Shown: positions 10,401-20,102, counted from the stretch's first letter. The stretch is 64,000 bases of DNA from Rhynchopus euleeides (GCA_963210315.1 OY723290.1:310001-374000), one strand, 5' to 3'. Program-made: numbers and translations. The notes: a model not told the origin generated them from the letters alone.

Positions 10401-12099
10401 AGGGTCTGGACAGCACTCCTGAGCCGTCCCAGAGTCTGGACATCACTCCTGGGCTCGGCCCAGTGGTGTCCAGACCCTGGGCCGAGCCCAGGAGTGGTGT
10501 CGAGACCCTGGGCCGAGCCAGGCAGTGATGTCCAGACCCTGGGCCGAGCCCAGGAGTGATGTCCAGACCCTGGGCCGAGCCCAGGAGTGGTGTCGAGACC
10601 CTGGGCCGAGCCAGGCAGTGATGTCCAGACCCTGGGCCGAGCCCAGGAGTGATGTCCAGACCCTGGGCCGAGCCCAGGAGTGGTGTCCAGACCCTGGGCC
10701 GAGCCAGGCAGTGATGTCCAGACCCTGGGCCGAGCCCGGGAGTGATGTCCAGACCCTGGGCCGAGCCCAGGAGTGGTGTCCAGACCCTGGGCCGACCCAG
10801 GCAGTGATGTCCAGACCCTGGGCCGAGCCCAGGAGTGGTGTCCAGACCCTGGGCCGAGCCCAGGAGTGGTGTCGAGACCCTGGGCCGAGCCCGGGAGTGA
10901 TGTCCAGACCCTGGGCCGAGCCTAGGAGTGATGTCCAGACCCTGGGCCGAGCCCGGGAGTGGTGTCCAGACCCTGGGCCGAGCCCAGGAGTGGTGTCCAG
11001 ACCCTGGGCCGACCCAGGCAGTGATGTCCAGACCCTGGGCCGAGCCCAGGAGTGATGTCCAGACCCTGGGCCGAGCCCGGGAGTGGTGTCCAGACCCTGG
11101 GCCGACCCAGGCTGTGGGTGGTGCATTTTGGTGCATTTTCCGTCGGTTTAGGTGAAAATTGTCGAAAGTTGTCGAAATTTGTCGACAGGTGACGAACGAC
11201 GAGAATCCCCGAAAAACCGGTTTTTAATTCATTTTTGGGGGGGGGTCTTCGCTGACGAAGTTTTTGTCGAAGACCCCTGTCGTCGTCGTCAGAACACTGC
11301 CGTCTTCGGTGAAAACCCCCCTGAAACACCCGTTTTCCTAATTATGTGACGAACGACGAAGTTTGTCGAAGTTTGTCGACCAGCGAAGACCCCCAAACTC
11401 CCAGTTCCAGATGATCTGCACACCCACGTCACGTGCGTTGGACACGTGCACATTGACGAACGTCCACTGCTGGTTCCCGAACGACATCCCGACGCGGCCC
11501 CCGCTCACCTCCACGTCGCTCATCACCCCGCCGGAGCCGTTCTCCCCGAAGATCCCCATGTCGGCATCACCCACGATGATGGACACACGCCTCAGGATGG
11601 TCGCCTGCGACAGGGCCCAGTGGATACCCACCGCCTGCGTGTTCCCCGGGGCCGAGATGTCGACCACAATGTTCTTCACCTGGTAGTAGAAGTCGTCGGT
11701 GTGCTCACACCCGTCGCACGACGCAGGACCTGCGATGGCATACACACGGCTGGACGGGGCGGTGTTCGCAGACATCTTGAGGATGGGCCGGTGTGTGGCG
11801 TTCCCCATCAGCGTCGTGTAGAAGTACAGGCTCAGCGCATCCGAGATGATGTAAGTCCCCGACGGGACGTACAGCACCAGCTGCTGCTGCGTCGACCTCA
11901 CATCCGCACGCCCCTGCGTGAGGGCCGTCTTGAAGGCGCTTGTGTCGTCCGTCACCCCGTCACCCTTCGCACCGTAGTCCCTGACGTTGCGGTACCACTT
12001 CCCGTGTGTTGTATCCTCGAAGACCGACGCAGCCTGCGTGCAGTGCACCATCATCACTGCCACAGCTCCACACCACAGCGCCATGCGAGATGCCGTCAT
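7469..12099 (-). CDS. Secreted GH55-type exo-beta-1,3-glucanase (two exons around a 2.6 kb insertion)
   Basis: Exon 1 is 12099-11391 and exon 2 is 8787-7469. Joined at a GT-AG pair they keep frame and give 675 residues, close to the roughly 750 of GH55 enzymes. The N-terminus from MTASRMALWCGAVAVMMVHC is a signal peptide. The family has two parallel beta-helix (pectate-lyase-3) halves, each opening with a G-A-K-G-D loop: exon 1 has DYGAKGDGVTDD and exon 2 has MDAGAKGDCVQSDSAA. Each exon alone is therefore half an enzyme. The likely substrate is laminarin-type beta-1,3-glucan outside the cell or in a food vacuole. Several N-x-S/T sites are present. An acceptor-like CAG precedes the ATG. Exact splice sites are unproven: excision of the whole inverted-repeat unit at its flanking TTT would also stay in frame. 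Another pectin-lyase-fold activity is possible. Confidence 0.8.
9086..9679 (+). repeat. 31-bp minisatellite array A (about 19 copies)
   Basis: Tandem 31-bp units with the core TGGGCCGAGCCAGGCAGTG followed by CTGTCCCGAG and a variable AAT, ACT or GGGT. It lies within the GH55 insertion. Because 31 is not a multiple of three and units lack stops, every frame appears open, but it is not a gene. Confidence 0.95.
10373..11111 (+). repeat. 31-bp minisatellite array B with an orientation switch
   Basis: About 21 direct 31-bp units (10464-11111; core CAGACCCTGGGCCGAGCC) preceded by about three inverted units (10373-10463), so the array is head-to-head with its centre near 10463. The unit shares length and the GGGCCGAGCC core with array A; the two are diverged subfamilies. 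Confidence 0.95.
11241..11394. repeat. Small inverted-repeat unit at the exon-1 end of the GH55 insertion
   Basis: A third copy of GGGGGTCTTCGCT (11241-11253, plus strand) faces the terminal copy at 11382-11394, giving a nested unit of about 154 bp. It also contains a hairpin at 11245-11274 built from GTCTTCG and CGAAGAC, and GACGAAGTTTGTCGAAG-like repeats. Confidence 0.75.
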
Positions 12100-12954
12100 C
12101 CTGTCTGCGAGGCAAGCTGTGTTCTGCCGTGGGGATGGTGAGTGGCGTCGATGCGTTGGCATACCTCCAAACAAAACACACCCTCTCCATGCGATGCCAA
12201 ATAAGAACACAAAAGCGCAAAGAGACGCGAAACAAGACACATAGCCGACCCGAGGGCCCACCACCTCCACTGACTCACACCTCCAACTACCTACTGCTAC
12301 GCATATGCGGCGGGAGCCGTGGCTGCCCGCCTTGCTGATCTGACACGATCTATCTAGAGACTGACACCCCCCCGCCAGGAACACAACGCCTGGCGATGTC
12401 GTCGTGGCGGCAGCGCGTGTATAGTCACTCCCCCCCTCCTCCCACCCCGGGCTAGGGCTAGGGACGAGCCACACGTGGAAGGCACCACCCTCCAGCCGTG
12501 ACACACTGCAGGGCAGCGCAGATCAGACTCGAAGAGAAGTGCGCAAAAGGGGGCAGCGACCCCGCACAGAGAGGAGATAGAGAGGCCAGGGTGTGAGAAG
12601 GGCGCTCAGCCCCCTTCCCTTCCCCTTCCCCTCTGCCCTGGGAAATGTAATGTAACAACCTCACCCCAGCGCCCTCCCCCCACCCTTCCGTGTTGAGAAA
12701 AGCGTGGCATGTAGTATACACCCGACCCGTTTTTCCCTCCCTTGTTGTGCCGAAAACGTAGGGTCATCTTCCCGAAAAATCGCGATGAGGCTTGTTTTTC
12801 ACCCGGAGAGGCTGCTGTTTTGTTGCCCCTCGGCACACCAGAGGCCAGGGACCAATCCCCTCCCCACCCCTCATCAAACCAACACGGGCCACAGCCGGAG
12901 CCAGGTCAAAAGTCGAGAGAACGGCTAAGGTACAATACACCCACCCTCCCCACT
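12100..12954. other. Spacer between the GH55 and kelch genes
   Basis: About 850 bases with pyrimidine-rich stretches on the minus strand (12600-12690) and no convincing gene. The GH55 frame runs open upstream to about 12504 but without supporting features. Confidence 0.45.
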
Positions 12955-15918
12955 TCACCTCGAGGATGAGGCCTTCTTGGCAGCAGGCTTCTTCGCCGAC
13001 GCCTTCTTTGCCGAAGCCTTTTTCACTACAGCCTTCTTTGGCGCCGCCTTTGCCACGGAGGACTTAGCCGATGCCTTCCGGGACCCCTTCTTCACGGCAG
13101 CCTTCTTGGCAGCAGGCTTCCGCGCCCCCTTCTTCGCACGCTTCTTGGCTGGAGCTGCCGCCTCCTCCTCCTCCTCCGTATCGACATCCACCACCACGAC
13201 CTCCGACTCCTCGGCATCCACATCCACCACCTCCTGCATGTCCTCCTCGTCCGCCTCCCCCTCAAAACCCCCGTTTTCCTTCGCGCGCTTCTTCGCCAGG
13301 CGCCGCTCCGCGTCTCGTCGCTGCACCAGGGAGTCCTGCATTTCTCGCCTTTCGTCGCGCAGGCGCTCTTCGTGATCCCGGGCCTCCTGGTTCTCTGCCT
13401 CCTCGTCCTCGTTGGCGTTCTGCAGGCGGTTGTTGAAGAGATCCTCCAGCATACCGAGGTCCAAGTCATCCAGGTCGTTCATCACGGTGAGCGCTGTGGT
13501 GGAGGCTGAGAAGGCACTGTCGTCCGAACCCCCGCGCCTCCCGCGCTTCCTCTTCTTGCTCTTCTTCGCCTTCTTCTCCTTCTTCTCCTTCCTCGCCTTC
13601 CGCCTCTCCCGCTTCGCGTTGTCCCGCTCCAGATGGCTCCGCACCGCGTTGAGCACCACCTCCTGCAGGTCGGGATCCTCCTCCGGAAAGTCACCCGCCC
13701 CACGCCCCGCCGCAACCCTCATCACGCCCCCCGGGCCCCAGTCCACCACCGGCGCATGCTCATCCTCCACCACAGGCAGCACCACTGAGTGCAGGTGGTA
13801 GCAGGGGTGCTCAAACAGCCGGACCGCCGCCGCCTCCTCATCACTCCTCTCGCTGTCGGATGAATCTGGCGCGGTGTTTGGGTCCTCCGCTGGGGGGCCC
13901 AGAGGGGGGGGCGGGGCGTCGTGCTTCGCACAGCGCCACGCCTCCGCCGTTTCTGCCGCAGAGGCCTGGGCGTTGTGCTGACGGGCATACCACATGCTCC
14001 GTTTCGCGGCATCCCCTTTGGAGTGGGATGCGACAAAAGACCCAACAGCGTCTATCCGATGCGCGTCATTCACAAAGTCAGGGTTGTCCGTATCGATGAG
14101 GGAGAGTCCTCCCATGGGGTTGCGATGCCTCTCGCGCGACTCCGCCTCGACACGCCTGCCCCTCCTCTCCGCGGCACGGCGGAGCCCCTCGGGGCCTTCA
14201 TGGAGGCGCACGCAGCTATCCGCTGCGCAGAGGCAATACACAGTGCGGCGCAGCAGTGCAGCGTTTGATTCTGTTTCCCCCTCCTCCGCCTCCTGATCTG
14301 CTGGGTGCGCGCCGCACTCCGGAGCGTTGTGCGCGCAGAGGAGCAGCGGGAGGTGCGGGATCCCGCCAAGGCGTTTCGCCTTCCATCTCAGCGCGGAGAA
14401 GTTGGAGGGCCCTGCGGCGCGTGCCTGGTGAATCGTCTCCGGGGTGACGACCCGCATCCCGCTGCGGAAGCCGCGGGACACCATGGGGAGGTGCGGCACA
14501 TAGGGGAGCCGGCGCTGCAGGCAAAACTGCTTCCACTCCATGCGTGTCATGCCAAGGCGCCGGTATGTCCCACGCGACACACCTTCCTGATAGATCATGC
14601 CCTGCCGCTGCTCGAGGGTTGTCCCGCGGAGGCCTTCCTTCTCCAGGGAATCGGCCTGCACCGCCTGCTTCAGAACCCGCCTGTCGCAGGACCTGTCCCT
14701 GTCTCGGTAGAGAATTGACATGTCGTCCGTGTAGAAGTCGTAGTGCCGGAGGGGGCTGCTCTTCCGCGGGGGCGGCTGCTGGATGGGCTTGATGCGGTAC
14801 ACCGTTGCGTCCGCCTCGTGCGACACCGGGGCGGAGATGCCGTCCCGCAGGCAGTTGGTGTGCCAACCCATGAAGGCGGTGGAGGGGATTGTATCGGGGA
14901 GGACGCCTGCAGTGCTGCCGACAGCCCTCTGGCAGTGCTCCGATGTGACGAGGATGGACTCCCCGTCGAAGGCGAGCTTCCCGATGCGCGCTGGCGGGAT
15001 GGGGGGTCGGTTCAGCATCTCGAGAAACCGCCACACATAGGTCTCCGTGCTGAGGACGTAGAGGTTGTAGAACGCCCATCTGTCGCGCGGGCCAGTCCTT
15101 TCGTGGACCCTGGGGTCCCAGACATCGGGGGTTTTCTTCCCACAGAGCGCGTAGACCTCTTTGTGCTCCGCGTTGAAGGAGAGGGAGGGGCGGACGCAGG
15201 GGCAGGGGGATTCGCCCGTCGTCTCCACCGTGCGGAAATGCGGCGTGTCGCGGGGAAACAGATCCCTGATGTGCCTGCCGGTCCCCCTCCTGTTGTTGGG
15301 GTTCGGGTCCTGCTCCCCCGCGGACCGGCCCCTCGGCGCGAAGTTGACGATCTGCGCCGTCGGGAACACCAGCTGCGCGTCCCCCGCTGGGTCCTGCTGC
15401 TCAGTGGTGTAACCCCCTATAGCGAACACCCGGTCCTTGCTTGTGGCAACGACGGAGTGCTTCGCACGGAGCGGCAGGGAAGGCCGGCGGATCCATTCAA
15501 CAGTCTCCCCAGGAACCTGCGGGAGGGTGCATGTGTAGACGGACCCCGTCATCAGCTGGTGTTTCGCAAGGAACCTGCTTGCCTTGTCGTGGAGCCCGAC
15601 GTGGGAGGCAAAGTCGGACTGCCGGAAGCGGCGCGAATCGACCTCCCCTCCATATAGGCATAGGGTCTGCCGCCCGTCTGTCTCGGTGTAGACGCACTGT
15701 GCCATGGTGGGGACGCTCTCGCGGATGTCAGCCCCAGCGCAGCCGCTGCCCACTGCGTGGTAGCGCCACTCGCCGTCGGTGGAGGAGGAGGAGGTGCCGG
15801 CATGTGTCCCGTTCCCAGCCGAGGGTGTGGCGGCAGCCTGCGGTGTCGGCTCTACTTCGTGCCACAGAGATGTGCCGAAGAGGTCGTCATTTGGGGCAGC
15901 ATCCTCTGCGGCAGCCAT
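12955..15918 (-). CDS. Kelch-repeat protein with histone-H1-like basic tail
   Basis: A 987-residue protein from an ATG 15 bases after a pyrimidine-rich CCCTCCCATAACAG acceptor. Residues about 80-330 carry kelch-like blades with the double-glycine signature (LCLYGGEVD near 87, VFAIGGYTT near 164, VYALCGKKT near 255). The middle (about 330-750) has no domain I recognise. A basic nuclear-targeting patch with KKSKKRKRGRR lies near residue 800. An E/R/K-rich coiled region and an acidic block follow. The last 68 residues (920-987) are almost only A, K, P, S, V and R in KKA and AKK units, as in the C-terminal tail of histone H1. Likely a nuclear, chromatin-associated scaffold. The pairing of a propeller with an H1-like tail is unusual. 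The function is otherwise unknown. Confidence 0.8.
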   Translation of the reverse strand: MAAAEDAAPNDDLFGTSLWHEVEPTPQAAATPSAGNGTHAGTSSSSTDGEWRYHAVGSGCAGADIRESVPTMAQCVYTETDGRQTLCLYGGEVDSRRFRQSDFASHVGLHDKASRFLAKHQLMTGSVYTCTLPQVPGETVEWIRRPSLPLRAKHSVVATSKDRVFAIGGYTTEQQDPAGDAQLVFPTAQIVNFAPRGRSAGEQDPNPNNRRGTGRHIRDLFPRDTPHFRTVETTGESPCPCVRPSLSFNAEHKEVYALCGKKTPDVWDPRVHERTGPRDRWAFYNLYVLSTETYVWRFLEMLNRPPIPPARIGKLAFDGESILVTSEHCQRAVGSTAGVLPDTIPSTAFMGWHTNCLRDGISAPVSHEADATVYRIKPIQQPPPRKSSPLRHYDFYTDDMSILYRDRDRSCDRRVLKQAVQADSLEKEGLRGTTLEQRQGMIYQEGVSRGTYRRLGMTRMEWKQFCLQRRLPYVPHLPMVSRGFRSGMRVVTPETIHQARAAGPSNFSALRWKAKRLGGIPHLPLLLCAHNAPECGAHPADQEAEEGETESNAALLRRTVYCLCAADSCVRLHEGPEGLRRAAERRGRRVEAESRERHRNPMGGLSLIDTDNPDFVNDAHRIDAVGSFVASHSKGDAAKRSMWYARQHNAQASAAETAEAWRCAKHDAPPPPLGPPAEDPNTAPDSSDSERSDEEAAAVRLFEHPCYHLHSVVLPVVEDEHAPVVDWGPGGVMRVAAGRGAGDFPEEDPDLQEVVLNAVRSHLERDNAKRERRKARKEKKEKKAKKSKKRKRGRRGGSDDSAFSASTTALTVMNDLDDLDLGMLEDLFNNRLQNANEDEEAENQEARDHEERLRDERREMQDSLVQRRDAERRLAKKRAKENGGFEGEADEEDMQEVVDVDAEESEVVVVDVDTEEEEEAAAPAKKRAKKGARKPAAKKAAVKKGSRKASAKSSVAKAAPKKAVVKKASAKKASAKKPAAKKASSSR

Positions 15919-15933
15919 GTGCCTCCAGTGTGC

Positions 15934-15955
15934 CTGTTATGGGAGGGGCGGTGGG
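15934..15955 (-). promoter_or_regulatory. Probable trans-splice acceptor of the kelch gene
   Basis: Minus strand: a C-rich run, then CCCTCCCATAACAG ending at 15934, 15 bases before the ATG. Confidence 0.45.
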
Positions 15956-17086
15956 TGGTGGTGGTGCAATGCGGTTGAGGCTGTGTGTGTTGGGGGGGAG
16001 TGACCCCTCCATTGTTCAAACGAAACTGGAGAAGCGAATCGACTAATGCCACTGCGCCGGGGAAGGTGCTGTACAACGAGAGGGGAGGAGGGGCGGGGAA
16101 GGAAGGGGGGACAGTCTGCTGCAGGCAACGTGCGGTACAGGACGCCCGACTCGATGGCAGGGGGGATAGGTGGGGGGGGATCTCGAAGATATTGGGTTTC
16201 TGGCTGGGCCAGGAGGCGCGTTTCCTATGTTTGCTATCCTTCGTATTTTTTTTGCTTTTTGCCGGGGATGCTGTGTTTTTTTTGCTGTTTGTTAAAAAAA
16301 ACCCCCCCCCCCACCCACCACCCACCCACGGATGCATCTCAAACTAGCGGGTGCCCAGCACCCAGAACGCCCCCCCCCCCCCCCCATAGGGGGGTCCACG
16401 AGGCCCGTTTTTCCTGTCACGGAACCCGATTTTTTTGATTTTCGGTCAAAAACTCCATCAAAATGGGCGTACCTGGCCAGAAATCCAGTGGGGGATCACT
16501 GAAAAACCCCGAGAAAATAGCGGACACCCTCGAGAAAGTCGATCCATTCGGATTACTTGGCATTTTTCCCTGAAAAATGGCCGAACATGTGACATGAAAA
16601 TGTGCACTTTTAGGCCAAATTGCAACACTTATCAAAACCCCATCTGAGCGCTCAGAATACCACCTAAACACCCCAAAACCGCAAAAATACCCCTCCAGTG
16701 AGGTATCCGGGTGGGGAAAAACAGGGTTTATTACCGGTCCTGAAACCATTATTACCGGTTTCCTGCAGAAAGTCCATAAGCCAAGAGGTAATAATAAACC
16801 ACTTTACGAGACTTAAAGGCGATATTATTGACCATTCGGTAATTAAAAAGTTTTTATCAAAACTAGGAAATAAAGCAGTCACAGGAATATAGCCTGGGTT
16901 TAGTGACTTCATCCATTATTTACACTCAGCTTTCTTATTACCGCAATATTGAGGGCAATAATGGAAATCTTTATTTCCTGGAAAAAGCGGCTGGGGGCAG
17001 GGGCGGTGTGGGGGCGAGGTCCTGGCCAGTTTGCTTGATCCACATTGCTCCTACTCGCTACAACACTTCACAGGGGCTAGAGGGCA

Positions 17087-18127
17087 TCACCTCGGCAGGT
17101 TGACGTTCAGATCCACAGTCACCCTGCTCTGGCTTGGCGCTCCCGTCGTCGTCCCCTGTGCAGGCTGGCTTGACATCATGTGCGCGACGTTCCGCTGGTG
17201 TGTCGTGGATGCATCAAGGTAGAGCTGCGGCGTCGATTCTCCGCGCCAGCCGAAATGCCTGCGGAGATCCATGGTGGACGCGCCGCCATTGGCCGCTGCC
17301 AGCGCGGCGGAGCGTCTCATGCTGTGCCCGGTGTATCCCTCCGGGTCCTTTTCCAGGCACAGCGCAATCTTCCGTGGCAGCCCGTAGAATTGGTTTCGCC
17401 CGATGGGCGAAGCGAGGAACGCGCTGCCGGCCTTGTTGATGCGTCTTGCGACAGGCCCCGTCACGAGGTCCGACAGAGAGAGGTGGGCCAGATGGGCCTT
17501 GAGGACGTCGTAGAACACAGCTTCTTCGTTCAGCATCTTGGGGACCACAAACGACCGTTCAATCGCGACGCTTCCCTGCTTTGCACCGTAGAACTTCACG
17601 CTGATCTGCTCATCTTGGACGGTGATGTTTTCGATCGACAGGTTGCGGAGTTCAACGCAGCGCATCCCACCGAAGAAGGCCAGCACCACAAGCGCACGAT
17701 CCTGCTTGCTCGCCAGCGACCCGGTGCCCTTGTCCATGTAGTCCTGCAGTTCTTGAAAAGAGAAGGTTTTGGCTTGTTTGGTGGTGTAGCCCTTTGTTTG
17801 ATTCTTCACGTACTGGTGGAGGCGTGGCATCTTTGTCTTGATCATGTTCCCGTGGACAATCTTGACCTTGAAGTTGATGATGGAGTAGTAGTTCCAGATT
17901 GACGATGCGGCAGAACCCCCCTGCAGCTTGGCCTTGAGATAGCCCTTGATGTGCTTCTCGGAGTAGATTGTCTTCATGGAACGAACCCGGGGAGCCTCCT
18001 CAGCGACGTACGCCTCGAAGTCAGTCAGTCGATCGGTGTATGCCTTCCTGCTGCGGACTGGCATGAGGTCACCGTCACTTGATGTGCTGCTGCTGCTGTC
18101 GCTGTCATGATCGGCGGCGCGGGGCAT
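17087..18127 (-). CDS. Tyrosine recombinase (Crypton/phage-integrase fold)
   Basis: 346 residues, intact, with the ATG at 18127. The first 25 residues are acidic and Ser-rich. A SAM-like core-binding region spans about 28-115 and the catalytic domain about 120-310. Catalytic positions are visible: the first Arg in FFGGMRCVELRNL (R156), H-x-x-R in GHSMRR (H268, R271), H291 and W294 in RHFGWRG, and nucleophile Y303 in PQLYLD. All residues needed for strand exchange are therefore present. No reverse transcriptase or GCR1-like DNA-binding domain is nearby, so it fits a Crypton-type cut-and-paste element more than a DIRS retroelement. It probably mediates excision and insertion of the surrounding 1.7 kb unit. 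Confidence 0.9.
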   Translation of the reverse strand: MPRAADHDSDSSSSTSSDGDLMPVRSRKAYTDRLTDFEAYVAEEAPRVRSMKTIYSEKHIKGYLKAKLQGGSAASSIWNYYSIINFKVKIVHGNMIKTKMPRLHQYVKNQTKGYTTKQAKTFSFQELQDYMDKGTGSLASKQDRALVVLAFFGGMRCVELRNLSIENITVQDEQISVKFYGAKQGSVAIERSFVVPKMLNEEAVFYDVLKAHLAHLSLSDLVTGPVARRINKAGSAFLASPIGRNQFYGLPRKIALCLEKDPEGYTGHSMRRSAALAAANGGASTMDLRRHFGWRGESTPQLYLDASTTHQRNVAHMMSSQPAQGTTTGAPSQSRVTVDLNVNLPR

Positions 18128-18249
18128 GATGTGTGTGATGTTGCGTGATCTGTGGAGGTTGTGGCTCTGGTACTACGGAGGCTTTCTGCAGGTAACCGAT
18201 TATAATGGTTTCAGGACCGTTAACAAACTACCATATAACCGGTCCTAAT

Positions 18250-18419
18250 TGAGTACTTTCTGGATTTCGGGAAATTACGTCCCCTCAGCAAGGTACTCGG
18301 GTGTTTTTGTTCCCCTCGGGAAGGCCCTCGGGCTTCGCCCTCGGGCCTTCCCTCGGGGAACAAAACACCCTCGGACCTTGCTTCGGGGACGTAATTACCC
18401 TCAATCCATAAAGTACTTT
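18250..18419. repeat. Long hairpin next to the recombinase gene
   Basis: Two imperfect arms of about 82 bp (18250-18332 and 18338-18419) around a CTTCG loop. Both arms carry GTACTTT, ATTACGTCCCC, GCAAGGT and CCTCGGG units. CCTCGGG recurs as a short motif inside each arm. Confidence 0.85.
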
Positions 18420-20102
18420 ATTATTACCGGTAATAAATAGCTATTGCACCTTTTTGAGACCAAACTTTGTGTCCCAGCCGGGATTTCCTGGCCTAACCCC
18501 CATCAGCCCCCTGGGGTTCCCCTCTTTTTCAGCATTTTCCAGACTCGCGGACCCAAAAGATACCACCCAGAGGGCCACAGAAGCCCCCCAAAAACCCCCA
18601 GGAGTCACAGATATGTCCTAAAAGGGGCCAGAAAAACCAGGGGCGACCACTTTGGTGGCTAATTTTGACCCAGACTCCCGAAATTTCCTGATGCAACACT
18701 TTTGCAACACTTAGCGTTGCACAAGTGGGTCAAATGCAACACTTTTTCGGGATGGATCTGGGTGCCCAGAGCACCATCTAAGCACCCCAAAACCATGGAA
18801 ACCTCACTCCAGTGAGGTATCCGGGTGAGAAAGAATGGGTTTTGCACCCCTTTGAGGTCACCTTCGAGGTTCCGGTGGGCGTTGATCCAGGGACCCCCCC
18901 CAAAACACCCCAAAGTACCCTGCTGGAGGCACTCAAAACCACACATGCCAACGTCGACCCCACGAACCCTAGTAGGGGCGGCAGAGTGAAAGTCTTGTGT
19001 CGCCAGGAGGTAACAAGGACACTTGTCGCGGATCCGAGTTGGTTGTCTCAGACTCATAGTGACTCGGTGAGAAGACCCCCCCCCCACAGCTCTGTGGGTG
19101 TCCTCAGGTGAACACACGCCTTCCCAGCTACAACTTCAACTTGACTCGGAGAAGATCCCCGATGTCCCAGTGTGCATCCAACCATGACTCTCTCCAAAGA
19201 ATATGACGTTACCACCTCTTGACGATACAAGACTTTCGCTCTGCCGCTCCCATTAGGGTTTGCGGGGTATATGCTGGTGTGGGTGGTTTTGAGTGCCTCC
19301 AGCAGGGTACTTTGGGGTGTTTTGGGGGGGTTCCTGACTCAACACCCACTAAAACCCCAAGGTTGACCTCAAAAAGGGGCAAAACCCACTTTTTCTCACC
19401 CGGATACCTCACTGGAGTGAGGTTTCCGTGGTTTTGGGGTGTTGAGATGGTGCTCTGGGCACCCAGAGCCATCCCGAAAAAGTGTTGCGTTTGACCCGTT
19501 TGTGCAACGCTAAGTGTTGCATAAGTGTTGCATCAGGAAAATTCGGCATCCTGGGTCAAAATTGACCTCTAAAGTGGTCGAAACCGATTTCCCCGACCCT
19601 TTTTAGGACATATCTATGACTCCTGGGTGGTTTTGGGGGCTTCTGTGGCCCTCTGGGTGGTAGTTTTTGGGTTCGCGGGTCTGGAAAAAGCTGAAAAAGA
19701 GGGGGAAAATAGGGGTTTTATGGGGGTTCGGCCAGGAATTTTCGACTGGGATCCTAAGGTAGGCCCCAAGAAGGTGCAGCACCCATTTTTTTCCACCCGG
19801 ATACCTCACTGGAGGGGTATTTTTGCGGTTTTGGGGTGTTTAGATGGTATTCTGGGCACTCAGATGGGTTTTTGATAAGTGTTGCAATTTGGCCCAAATT
19901 TGTTACATTTTTGTTACATGTTTTCGGCCATTTTTCAGGAAAAAATGCCAAGTAATTCGAATGGATCGACTTTCTCGAGGGTGTCCGCTATTTTCTCGGG
20001 TTTTTTCAGTGATCCCCCACTGGATTTCTGGCCAGGTACGCCCATTTTGGTGGAGTTTTTGACCGAAAATAAAAAAAATCGGGTTTGTGACAGGCCTAAA
20101 CA

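Larger units (their letters stand above)
8777..11394 (-). mobile_element. Intron-like insertion with 13-bp terminal inverted repeats, inside the GH55 gene
   Basis: The sequence separating the two coding halves begins (minus strand) with GGGGGTCTTCGCT at 11394-11382 and ends with its exact reverse complement at 8789-8777. TTT flanks both ends (11397-11395 and 8776-8774), like a 3-bp target duplication. A GT at 11390-11389 and an AG at 8789-8788 sit inside the repeats and would splice in frame. The body holds two 31-bp minisatellite arrays and no credible transposase. It could be a transposon-derived (introner-like) intron, a euglenid-style non-conventional intron whose ends pair, or an insertion that inactivates this allele. 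Confidence 0.7.
16728..18436 (-). mobile_element. Crypton-like tyrosine-recombinase DNA element
   Basis: Boundaries come from the uninterrupted right arm of the surrounding palindrome. Flanking sequence ends in ACAGGGT on one side and resumes at TTGCACC on the other. The termini are TTATTACCGGT and ACCGGTAATAA. A longer imperfect inverted repeat pairs 16731-16772 with 18183-18224 (shared core GGTCCTGAAACCATTAT). The ends are AT-rich, unlike the neighbourhood. It carries one intact gene and, between the right inverted repeat and the terminus, an 80-bp-arm hairpin. Confidence 0.75.
16407..20102. repeat. Large interrupted palindrome
   Basis: The left arm (16407-19012) and right arm (19203-20102) are inverted, diverged copies around a spacer of about 190 bp. 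Shared landmarks include CCCGATTTTTTT, GGATCACTGAAAAACCC, TGAGGTATCCGGGTG, CAACACTTAGCGTTGCA and ACTTTCACTCTGCC. Within each arm the block containing GAGGTATCCGGGTG occurs twice. The left arm is longer because a tyrosine-recombinase element is inserted at 16728-18436, and the right arm serves as the empty site. Confidence 0.85.

Noticed and set aside
10171..11136. Minus frame of GLGPGSGHHS repeats
   Set aside because: Satellite artefact of array B, with frames open on both strands.
17087..18127. Prophage integrase or bacterial genomic island
   Set aside because: No bacterial genes, ribosome-binding sites or att/tRNA site nearby. TIR-bounded eukaryotic DNA-transposon context fits better.
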